DNA of 64,000 nucleotides from JAGQPD01 sp020426865 (lineage in GTDB: Bacteria > Planctomycetota > Planctomycetia > Pirellulales > Pirellulaceae). A program made the position numbers and the translations under genes. Below the pieces are notes generated by a model that had not been told where the DNA came from, searched no databases, and saw nothing but the letters and a program-made list of their open reading frames with translations. This document shows positions 41,987 through 49,505 of the stretch, piece after piece. Position 1 is the stretch's first letter; each line of letters starts with the position of its first letter. Where the stretch lies: assembly GCA_041399065.1 (NCBI GenBank), contig JAWKTN010000006.1:1-64000 (forward strand), in the 5' to 3' direction.

Positions 41987-43561
41987 ATGCCATCGCGTAC
42001 AGCATCGTACATCCTGGTTCCGTCGATCACGTTCAGCGGATTATTGTTCTTGATCGGCATCGGTGGCGCCTGGTATATGCATCAGGCGAATCGCACGGTC
42101 TCGCATTCGCTGGACCGATACCTTACGGCCGCCCAGGTGACGGAGCGACTCGTGTTGACGGTCCGCGAGACTCGGCTGGACCTGCTCCGTTTTTTGGAAA
42201 CATCGGACGAATCGCAACTCGCCACGACGCGCTTGCGACTCGCCGCTTCGGACAAGGAGATACTGTCGAACTTCGATCGGAACGACGACCAAGAGCAAGT
42301 CCTGATCATGTCCTTTCAGGCGTTTGCCAAGCGATTTGATGAACTCAGTAAACTCGAGGACGGAGAGAATCGACGCGTGGCGACACTTGGTTTGATCGAA
42401 TCCTTGAACCAGGACATCCTGCCTCAGATCGAACAACGTCTGAGAGAGCGCCAGCAGTTAGCGAGCACCGCGAGCCGAGAGAATCAACAAGTTGCGGAAC
42501 GGTTCGGGTTTGGTTTGCTATTGCTTGGAGTGAGCGGCGCCGTTGGAGGTTTGGTACTTGGATTCGGGGCAGCACGAAGTGTTCACTATTCACTAGTGCA
42601 GATTAGCATTCCGGTACAGGACATGGCTGGTCGTTTGAATGAGGTCGTCGGACCGATCTTGGTCAAGTCAAATACGGACTTGTCGACACTCGACAATTCG
42701 CTGCGATTGCTGTCCGATAAGACGGCAGACGTTGTACAGCGATTTCAGGATAGCCAACGCAAGTCGATACGGCGTGAGCAGTTGGCGGCGGTCGGACAGC
42801 TGGCAGCTGGTTTAGCACACGAACTGCGCAATCCGTTGATGTCGATGAAATTAATACTCCAAACAACGGCCGAGGGAGAATTCGATACGCTCAGCAAGCG
42901 AGATTTACTAGTGTTTCAGGACGAAGTGACGCGATTGGAGCGGATGCTACAGACATTCCTTGACTTCGCACGACCGCCGCGACCGGAGAAGCAAATCGTC
43001 AGCGTAAGTGGCTTAATTGAACGGACATTCGAGATCATACGAACACGTTCTAGTCAACAAGACGTCACTCTCCATTTTCACTCGCATGGTGGAAACGACG
43101 AAATCGAAGCTGACCAAGCACAGTTGCGGCAAGTTTTCTTGAATCTCTTGCTCAATTCGCTCGACGCCTTGCCGGGTGGAGGTAATATCTGGGTAGACGT
43201 CCAGGCGGCGGGTCAGCCGCCGACAGGGGAGGACAGTTTCCGTACCGACGAGACCGTGTCGAGTTTAGGTCGATCCGGATGTTCGACGGAACACGCTGGC
43301 TACGTGGCGATACGGTTTACCGATGACGGGCCCGGTTTGTCGTCCGACCTTGTAGAACAGGTGTTCGAGCCATTTGTAAGCACGAAACACACGGGGATTG
43401 GATTGGGGTTGTCGATTTGCCGACAGATCGTCGAGTCCCACGACGGCCGCATATCCGCGGGCAGTTGTCCTCGCGGTGGTGGTGCCGAATTCGTTGTCCA
43501 CCTTCCGTCACGGATTGTCGAGTGTCCAGGTTCAACACAACCAATTAGCAGTTTGCTCTGA
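41987..43561 (+). CDS. Sensor histidine kinase (NtrB-like) with periplasmic sensor
   Basis: The 524-residue protein has one helix at the N-terminus (ILVPSITFSGLLFLIGIGG), ~150 extracytoplasmic helical residues of the four-helix-bundle kind, a second helix (GFGLLLLGVSGAVGGLVLGF) and a coiled linker. Then come the HisKA H box (AAGLAHELRNPLMSMKLIL) and an ATPase domain with QVFLNLLLNSLDALPGG (N box), DDGPGLS (G1) and GIGLGLSICRQIVESHDG (G2). It phosphorylates the regulator encoded 18 bases downstream. An acidic insert (PPTGEDSFRTDETVSS) lies within the ATPase domain. The signal is unknown. Confidence 0.92.
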   Translation: MPSRTASYILVPSITFSGLLFLIGIGGAWYMHQANRTVSHSLDRYLTAAQVTERLVLTVRETRLDLLRFLETSDESQLATTRLRLAASDKEILSNFDRNDDQEQVLIMSFQAFAKRFDELSKLEDGENRRVATLGLIESLNQDILPQIEQRLRERQQLASTASRENQQVAERFGFGLLLLGVSGAVGGLVLGFGAARSVHYSLVQISIPVQDMAGRLNEVVGPILVKSNTDLSTLDNSLRLLSDKTADVVQRFQDSQRKSIRREQLAAVGQLAAGLAHELRNPLMSMKLILQTTAEGEFDTLSKRDLLVFQDEVTRLERMLQTFLDFARPPRPEKQIVSVSGLIERTFEIIRTRSSQQDVTLHFHSHGGNDEIEADQAQLRQVFLNLLLNSLDALPGGGNIWVDVQAAGQPPTGEDSFRTDETVSSLGRSGCSTEHAGYVAIRFTDDGPGLSSDLVEQVFEPFVSTKHTGIGLGLSICRQIVESHDGRISAGSCPRGGGAEFVVHLPSRIVECPGSTQPISSLL

Positions 43562-43579
43562 GTGGGTACGTAGAGATCA

Positions 43580-45049
43580 ATGGCCCGACTACTTGTCATC
43601 GACGATGAACCGAACGTGCGTTATTCGCTAGAAAAGGCGCTTAGATCCGACATTATCGATGTTTTTACGGCGCCGACAGCAAAACAGGGGATACGGGTCG
43701 TCAGCGACATATCGCCGGACGCCGTTCTCCTCGACGTCCGTCTTCCAGACAAATCGGGACTCGACGTATTTGTCGAAATACAGCAGATCGATCCGCAGCT
43801 GCCGGTGATCATGATGACCGCGTTCTCGACTACCGATACTGCGATTGAAGCGATGAAGCGGGGTGCATTCGATTACCTGACGAAACCTGTCGATCTCAAG
43901 TTGCTGAGGTCCGTCGTGGTTAAGGCGCTCGACCTGCGCCGGCTGACTCTCTCGCCGCCGAATATCGAAACGTTTCAACATCTCGATGCATCGGCTGGTG
44001 CGATTGTCGGACATTCACCCGAAATGCAGGAGGTTTACAAGGCAATCGGGCGAGTTGCCGAAACGGACGTGAATGTTCTGATTCTCGGTGAATCTGGCAC
44101 CGGGAAAGAACTCGTCGCGCGGGCCATTCACCATCACAGTCGCCGCAGTCAGCTGCCAATGTTGGCAATTAACTGCGCGGCCATTCCTGAGTCACTTTTG
44201 GAAAGTGAGCTGTTTGGTCATGAACGCGGTTCCTTCACCGGCGCGGAAAGGCAACGTGTCGGAAAGTTTGAACAGGCTAGCGGTGGTACCATTTTTCTTG
44301 ATGAAATCGGCGATATGACCGGCGCGACACAAGCGAAGGTGCTGCGGGTCCTGCAAGATCAGCGTTTCGAAAGGGTCGGGGGTACGGAGACCGTGCAAGC
44401 CGACAGCCGCGTGATTGCCGCCACGAACCAAAACCTGGAGGAACTCGCCGCGGCAGGTAAATTCCGCCAGGATTTATTCTACAGGCTCAAGGTCTATACC
44501 ATCTCCCTACCCGCACTTCGCGAGCGTCTGGACGACCTCCCCTTGCTTGTCGACTATTTCATACAGCTCCACAAAGGCGAGGTAGGCAAACGAGTGCGAA
44601 CGGCTTCAACCGAGACGTTGGAGTTATTACGGAGCTACTCCTGGCCCGGCAACGTCCGCGAACTGCAAGGGGCCATCAAAAACGCACTTGTCAACGCAAC
44701 ACACGAGGTAATTACACCGGAATGCCTACCTGCGAGCATTCAAAAAGGTGCTCGACTTACTAAGGAGCTTGCCACGTCCTCGGCTAGCGACAACATTGAT
44801 ATACGACAACTCGTGAAACGCCTACTCGAACAAGGCGACCTTGATATCTACCATAAGCTTCAAATCGCCGTTGATCGATCCGTGTTCGATCTGGTGCTCC
44901 GGCACGTGCAAGGTAACCAAGTCGAGGCTGCAAGAAGGCTAGGTATCTCTCGTACAACGTTACGCGCCAAGCTACAGGCCATCGACAAACTGGTGGGACA
45001 TAGCGGTCAGATACATGCCGAAGTGAAGGAAGACAATCGTGACGACTGA
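43580..45049 (+). CDS. Sigma-54-dependent response regulator (NtrC family)
   Basis: This 489-residue regulator has three parts. The receiver domain carries acidic pocket D8/D9 and phosphoacceptor Asp52 in VLLDVRLPD. An AAA+ domain has Walker A GESGTGKELVARAIH, the sigma-54 contact loop as GSFTGAE and Walker B IFLDEIGDM. A Fis-type HTH follows (NQVEAARRLGISRTTLRAKL). It activates promoters used by RpoN sigma-54. The kinase gene lies directly upstream in the same operon. GSFTGA is a normal variant of GAFTGA. Confidence 0.94.
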   Translation: MARLLVIDDEPNVRYSLEKALRSDIIDVFTAPTAKQGIRVVSDISPDAVLLDVRLPDKSGLDVFVEIQQIDPQLPVIMMTAFSTTDTAIEAMKRGAFDYLTKPVDLKLLRSVVVKALDLRRLTLSPPNIETFQHLDASAGAIVGHSPEMQEVYKAIGRVAETDVNVLILGESGTGKELVARAIHHHSRRSQLPMLAINCAAIPESLLESELFGHERGSFTGAERQRVGKFEQASGGTIFLDEIGDMTGATQAKVLRVLQDQRFERVGGTETVQADSRVIAATNQNLEELAAAGKFRQDLFYRLKVYTISLPALRERLDDLPLLVDYFIQLHKGEVGKRVRTASTETLELLRSYSWPGNVRELQGAIKNALVNATHEVITPECLPASIQKGARLTKELATSSASDNIDIRQLVKRLLEQGDLDIYHKLQIAVDRSVFDLVLRHVQGNQVEAARRLGISRTTLRAKLQAIDKLVGHSGQIHAEVKEDNRDD

Positions 45050-45086
45050 AAGTCTGTCCGAGTTCCCTCGAGGTGACGGTGTGGCG

Positions 45087-45326
45087 CTATGATTTCTCAA
45101 CCGGCATCGGACCAGTTGTGAGTGAGTTGGCACAAGCGTCAATCGATAGAACATGCTGTTGATGCAATGCATCACCGCTATGCATCTGTTTGGCACAGCG
45201 CGGAATGTCCGGCGATGGCAGGGGACGTGGCCGCCGTGACTGCTGCCACCAGTCCCGCGCATACGCGGCCCCAATCCATACAACGTACGCGCACACGATC
45301 CATAGAAAATACTGCATCTCGCCCAT
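45087..45326 (-). CDS. Small membrane protein
   Basis: This 79-residue frame has a very good ribosome site, GAAAGGAGTGACC, before the ATG at 45326. MQYFLWIVCAYVVWIGAAYA forms one membrane helix, followed by a basic segment WWQQSRRPRP. The remainder has no known domain and may be longer than the functional part. It lies convergent to the sigma-54 regulator and could be a target of it. Confidence 0.55.
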   Translation of the reverse strand: MGEMQYFLWIVCAYVVWIGAAYARDWWQQSRRPRPLPSPDIPRCAKQMHSGDALHQQHVLSIDACANSLTTGPMPVEKS

Positions 45327-45342
45327 TGGTCACTCCTTTCAT

Positions 45343-45564
45343 CTAAAATTCCGGATCCGGTCCGCGACCAATGCACATGACGGTCGGGGCACGAGATGTT
45401 TTTTCGCGCCTGGAGCGCAATACAAGGGGCCCGCCGTAATGCGTGAAAACATCGCCCGCGTCGTGTACATGGGGCAGCATGCACATCTCGCAGAGGGTTC
45501 CCAGAATGGTCACCCCCGTCACGGTCCAGCCTCTGAAATTGGATGCGTAACGTCGTGTCTTCAT
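45343..45564 (-). CDS. Possible small protein of unknown function
   Basis: From an ATG at 45564 (GAGGGG upstream) the frame reads MKTRRYASNFRGWTVTGVTI and continues with CEMCMLPHVHDAGDVFTHYG. The Cys/His arrangement CEMCMLPHVH could bind metal. It ends 16 bases before the next small gene. It lies in a run of minus-strand small frames, each with a ribosome site. I recognise no family; it may be non-coding. Confidence 0.35.
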   Translation of the reverse strand: MKTRRYASNFRGWTVTGVTILGTLCEMCMLPHVHDAGDVFTHYGGPLVLRSRREKTSRAPTVMCIGRGPDPEF

Positions 45565-45664
45565 GAACGGCTGGGCCCCTCGCTGTGCAACAATGGGGTC
45601 GAAAATGAGGTAAAACTCTGGCGTTGATGATCGTGGCTTCGACCGTCTACGTCGCACGAACTTA

Positions 45665-45835
45665 TTATTTGCCCTTGCTGGCGTCGTTCGGTTTGCCACT
45701 GGGACTTGACATCGGTTTTCCGCCCGGTTTGCTTGTCGCTGGCTGCGCGGGCGGACTGGTGGGCTTGGTGGCACCCTTGACGATGCCGTCGGCCGTCGAC
45801 GTCGCGCGCTCTTTGGCCTGCTTTTGAACTACCAT
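45665..45835 (-). CDS. 56-residue Pro/Ala/Lys-rich small protein
   Basis: This frame is short but has AAGGAGCACAAAG directly before its ATG at 45835. It starts MVVQKQAKERATSTADGIVK and runs into a low-complexity tail with repeated SPPAQPAT and SGKPNDASKGK. Lys and Pro content is high, and there is no membrane helix. It heads the minus-strand group of small genes opposite the two-component operon. Coding is supported by the ribosome site and a clean frame only. Confidence 0.45.
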   Translation of the reverse strand: MVVQKQAKERATSTADGIVKGATKPTSPPAQPATSKPGGKPMSSPSGKPNDASKGK

Positions 45836-46486
45836 TCTTTGTGCTCCTTCTTAAAGCGGCAAATTGGAAACGGCTCTGCGACGTAGTGTCCCAGATCAAT
45901 TCCTCCCGTTCCCTCACCGATACCGGCCAATAGGCAAAGGCCGTGCCGAGTCGATGGGGCCGGCGCTATCACCCATCCAGCCGATGATTTCGCCGCCTAC
46001 CGGACAGAATTACCTCTGCCGATCGCTCGATCGTGGTTGTCGTTGACCGGCAACTGATCAGGCGATGTCCAGTTTCTGGACATCAATTCGTCAAAATGGT
46101 CTTATTACTGCTGCGGCATTGAACGGCACCGCGTTTGCTATCACTGCCCAGACCATTCATTCCCGTCAATGCCTGTCGGGCCAATCGTCTTCTGCGGCTC
46201 GACGCTAGAGAACTCGCACCGTACTTTGACGGACGCCTTTGACGGACGGCTGGGGGCAGGCCGTTTACGACCCCTCGGAACCACGGATATCGAGGGGACA
46301 TACCGCGCCACGAATAGGCGCCAATACTATATGGTTCAAGGTATTCGCCGGATCATCATCCTGCCCATCATTATCCTGCCTACACTTTCTTAGCCTTTTT
46401 TTCACCATCCCTGCCGCAAAACCATCGTCTTTTGAAACTAACTACAGGTAACCTGAAACCGCTGCCCGAAATACCCGAGGTTGGTC
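45836..46486. promoter_or_regulatory. Intergenic region with operator-like palindrome and one dispersed element
   Basis: This 650-base gap contains a perfect inverted repeat ATGTCCAG-TTT-CTGGACAT at 46065-46083, which looks like a regulator binding site. It also holds the dispersed element at 46322-46346. No gene could be supported. Promoters for the small minus-strand genes and for the ECF sigma operon should lie here. Confidence 0.5.
46322..46346 (+). repeat. Dispersed TGTGGTTCGAG-type palindromic element, copy 3
   Basis: CAATACTATATGGTTCAAGG followed by TATT fits the element seen at 13938, with two substitutions in the core. It lies 140 bases before the sigma factor gene. Confidence 0.7.
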
Positions 46487-47017
46487 ATGCAAAGCGACGC
46501 GCGGCTCGTCGAGCAATGTCTGGCTGGCAACCGCGATGCGTTTGCCGAGCTCATTGGCCGATATTCAAAATTGGTGCGTGCCGCGACCGTCCGCGTCGTC
46601 GCTGATCGCCATCTTTGTGATGATGCAATTCAGGAGACATTTCTGGCGGCGTACAAGTCACTACCCCAACTGAGAGTTGCATCGCAATTCGGCCCCTGGC
46701 TGCTGGGGATCGCGCGCCGGCAGGCGGTTCGTTCGCTGCGCCACTTTCGACAAACCGTGGTGCTGAACGAATCCGCTCAAGCCGATATCGCGTCTGAACC
46801 CGGTCTGTTACCGGCTGATTCGATGGCTCTACTCGAACTAGTCGAAAGGCTTTCCGATGCCGATCGAACTCTCGTCGCCCTTCGCCATTTCGAAGGATAC
46901 TCGACGCAAGAGATCGCGGACATCGTCAGCCGACCTGTGGGCTCGGTTACCAAACAACTTTCTCGCGTTCACAAGAAACTGAAACAGTGGCTTACCGAGG
47001 AGCAATCCAATGACTGA
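46487..47017 (+). CDS. ECF-type RNA polymerase sigma factor
   Basis: The 176-residue protein has region 2 (RDAFAELIGRYSKLVRAATV, CDDAIQETFLAAYKSLPQL, FGPWLLGIARRQAVRSLR) and region 4 (LSDADRTLVALRHFEGYSTQ, EIADIVSRPVGSVTKQLSRV), the normal ECF layout. The ATG at 46487 with GAGGTTGG before it is preferred to a TTG six bases upstream. Its stop overlaps the start of the next gene by 8 bases, as in sigma/anti-sigma pairs. Confidence 0.9.
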   Translation: MQSDARLVEQCLAGNRDAFAELIGRYSKLVRAATVRVVADRHLCDDAIQETFLAAYKSLPQLRVASQFGPWLLGIARRQAVRSLRHFRQTVVLNESAQADIASEPGLLPADSMALLELVERLSDADRTLVALRHFEGYSTQEIADIVSRPVGSVTKQLSRVHKKLKQWLTEEQSND

Positions 47018-48659
47018 TTCAATGGAACTGGAGCGACGTCTCGATCAACTGGGGCGCGATCTGCAAAGCGGACCCAAACTTGCGGATTCGATCATGGCAA
47101 AGATCAATCGCGATCCGGTGCATTCGGTGGAAGTCGTATCCGGACGGAGCCGTTTTCGAACCATGGCGATCGTTACGGCAATCGCTTGTAGCGTGGCGCT
47201 GGCAATCTCATTGATACCGCGACCGTCGTCGGTCTACGCTCGGGCAATCAGCGCGCTACAGCAGGCCCGCACTATCCATGTCATAGGCTGGACAACGCGT
47301 GTGCCACGCGACTGGCCGCTAGAACGTCAAGTCGATGTTGGTGCGAACGAACGACACGATGTGGACATGTGGTTTTGGCGAAGCGTGGACGGGACAACTC
47401 GCGGATTGGAAAAGGTCGGACCCGTCACGAAATTGCGCACTGGGACGACCGTCGAAGAATATCAGCAAGACACCGATTTGCTATTTATCAACAATCGTCA
47501 GAACAACGATCCGGCAAGCAAGTTCATGACCATCGCAGCCTATCTGAGGCAATTGCAGGACGGCAAACAAACCGACTTGGGAACGAAAATGGAAGATGGA
47601 AAGCGAATGCGGGGTGTCAAGGTAGAGCGGCACAATCGGATCGACGAGTATTGGTTCGATGTGCGGACCGATCTTCCGATCCGCTTTTCTCGAAAACAGA
47701 AAGATCAAGGTGAAGAAAACAGTTTTGAATTGCAATTCAGCTACGATGACGACTTGCCGGACGCGGTTGCGGCCTACGTTGTTCCGAAGGCGAAGAATGT
47801 CCGCTACGGACGCGGTCACCAAGACGTCGGACTAGCGTGGAAGCAGCACGTCAACGACCTGTGGCAAACTTCCACACCAACCAGTGGCTCCGTTCTTGTC
47901 GCGAGGCGGAATGAGTCCCAAGGTACTTTTGCCCATCAATGGACGCTGTCAACGCCCGACGGCAAATACTGGGTGGTGCCGATCGACCGTGATCAGTACG
48001 AGCCGATGAACATTGACCATTTCCTGCGGCTTCGTGTGTGCGCGAGCAACGGCGATTGCGACGTAGCTTCATGGCGCGTTGCCGACCCGGAACTTTTGGA
48101 ACTGGAATTCCCGCGGTGCGATGTGATGTACGAGCACGGCACGGATTGGCGTACATGGGTGCAACATTTTTTCAATGAGGTAGGATTGGAGTTTGTGGAC
48201 GTCGTGGAACAGCGGACACATTGGTTGGCTCAACATGACGGCCGAAAGCTCAAACCTTGGGAAAAGGTTCAACCGCCCGTTCCGTACTTGATGCGAGATG
48301 GCAAGCCAAGTTACGGAGTCCTCGCAATCGGCCGGGGGCGGTCCGGCAGCCCAGCAACGATTACGCGGCTGTTCGATGAATTTAACGAGGTGCAGAATAA
48401 TCGGTACACGGCCAAGCAGCCCGTGATCATTGACGAAACTGGACTGCCGCGACCGGTACAGTGGGATTCGGCGAAGTATCCGCAATGGCGCGACTACTAT
48501 GAAGCCGAGGTGAAGAAGTGTTTTGTCGCCACCGATTCACCCTATTTCGACGGCTCCGACGGGCAGAAGATGGCATGTGAGTGGTTTGAAAAGGAGTTTG
48601 GCATCACGTTCAAGGAAGAAACGCGGGCCGTCACGGTGCACGTGATTCGGAAGAAATAA
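47010..48659 (+). CDS. Membrane protein coupled to the ECF sigma factor (putative anti-sigma)
   Basis: This 549-residue protein has a short cytoplasmic N-terminus (~50 residues), one membrane helix (AIVTAIACSVALAISLIP) and a large external domain. A LolA/MucB-like part follows the helix (YARAISALQQARTIHVIGWT, RIDEYWFDVRTDLPIRFSRK). A second ~250-residue domain of unknown type has Cys pairs (RVCASNGDC) and ends in EFGITFKEETRAVTVHVIRK. No zinc HxxxCxxC motif is visible in the N-terminus. The 8-base overlap with the sigma gene makes it the likely membrane-bound regulator of that sigma. Confidence 0.7.
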   Translation: MTDSMELERRLDQLGRDLQSGPKLADSIMAKINRDPVHSVEVVSGRSRFRTMAIVTAIACSVALAISLIPRPSSVYARAISALQQARTIHVIGWTTRVPRDWPLERQVDVGANERHDVDMWFWRSVDGTTRGLEKVGPVTKLRTGTTVEEYQQDTDLLFINNRQNNDPASKFMTIAAYLRQLQDGKQTDLGTKMEDGKRMRGVKVERHNRIDEYWFDVRTDLPIRFSRKQKDQGEENSFELQFSYDDDLPDAVAAYVVPKAKNVRYGRGHQDVGLAWKQHVNDLWQTSTPTSGSVLVARRNESQGTFAHQWTLSTPDGKYWVVPIDRDQYEPMNIDHFLRLRVCASNGDCDVASWRVADPELLELEFPRCDVMYEHGTDWRTWVQHFFNEVGLEFVDVVEQRTHWLAQHDGRKLKPWEKVQPPVPYLMRDGKPSYGVLAIGRGRSGSPATITRLFDEFNEVQNNRYTAKQPVIIDETGLPRPVQWDSAKYPQWRDYYEAEVKKCFVATDSPYFDGSDGQKMACEWFEKEFGITFKEETRAVTVHVIRKK

Positions 48660-48780
48660 TTCGCCTGGACCACACCACCACACACAAGCTCGCACATCGA
48701 CAGCGGCTGGCCGACCTTACGCAGCTGCGAATCTTCGGCGGCTATGTTGTGTTGGCACCGCAGCAGGTATACTCTCAAGG

Positions 48781-48804
48781 ACAAGCACGGTTCGCCGTGC
48801 TTGT
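48781..48804. terminator. Perfect UUCG hairpin downstream of the sigma operon
   Basis: ACAAGCACGG and CCGTGCTTGT pair perfectly around TTCG, an especially stable tetraloop. No long T run follows. It lies 120 bases after the stop of the sigma partner gene and may end or protect its transcript. Confidence 0.6.
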
Positions 48805-48813
48805 TCCAATGAA

Positions 48814-49353
48814 ATGGAGCACGGAGGAGACGTCAAGTTCGCAAAGGGCAGTCGCACGGACAAGCAGTTTCGCCGTTTTCTTCATGATTATGCGCAAGTG
48901 GTGTCGGGAGGCATACGGTCGGATCAGGACATTCCCGAGCCATCGGCGCAGGTGGCCGTGGTGGCCGGTCAACATCTGCGAGTGACAAACCTTCCCGCGA
49001 ACCTTGGCGGGAAACTCATGCGTGTCACAATCCACGGCAAGACCGATACAGGCTGGAGTGACGAACCGGCCGCCACGGCCGATAGCACAATCAATCGAAA
49101 ACAAGGGATTTGGCAAAACCCAGTTTTCTTGCTCGTGCCCCGTGATTCCCAGGCGGCACGGCAGATACTCAAGGAGCGGAAACTTCCTGGTGGTCACTAT
49201 TTGGCGCGATTGTTCATCGATCGCAACGACCGCCTGCAAGCGAATCGTGATGCCGATTTTCTTGACGATGACTTGTTCCAAGAAATTGAATTCGACGGCC
49301 AGTGGCAACCAGGTTGGCGCGAACCTAAAGACATTTCCGCGGGGTCAAAGTGA
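48814..49353 (+). CDS. Hypothetical protein, possibly the C-terminal part of a lost gene
   Basis: The 179-residue frame has strand-rich sequence (VAVVAGQHLRVTNLPANLGG, MRVTIHGKTDTGW, PGGHYLARLFIDRNDRL) like a beta-sandwich. No signal peptide, start-proximal ribosome site or known domain is seen. The even coding character up to the stop suggests a real protein end whose N-terminus was deleted upstream. Confidence 0.45.
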   Translation: MEHGGDVKFAKGSRTDKQFRRFLHDYAQVVSGGIRSDQDIPEPSAQVAVVAGQHLRVTNLPANLGGKLMRVTIHGKTDTGWSDEPAATADSTINRKQGIWQNPVFLLVPRDSQAARQILKERKLPGGHYLARLFIDRNDRLQANRDADFLDDDLFQEIEFDGQWQPGWREPKDISAGSK

Positions 49354-49441
49354 CAATCGATCGGCGTCGATGCGTCGGCCCGGGAACCTGGGATTCTGTT
49401 ACCGGCAAACTTGCCGGGGCCAGGACTCAGCACCCGCATCC

Positions 49442-49480
49442 AGACGCACAATACTTTGTGGTTCGAGGTATTGTGCGTCT
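49442..49480 (+). repeat. Dispersed TGTGGTTCGAG palindromic element, copy 4, with 13-bp perfect stem
   Basis: AGACGCACAATAC (49442-49454) and GTATTGTGCGTCT (49468-49480) are exact inverses around TTTGTGGTTCGAG. This is the best hairpin among the six copies and shows that the conserved core is a loop. Confidence 0.85.
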
Positions 49481-49505
49481 GTTCTGGTCGATCGCCGGAC
49501 CGTGA

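Noticed and set aside
45561..45917. 118-codon minus-strand frame over the small Pro/Lys-rich gene
   Set aside because: The neighbouring frame with AAGGAG and an in-frame stop after 56 residues is better supported; the longer frame lacks a ribosome site.
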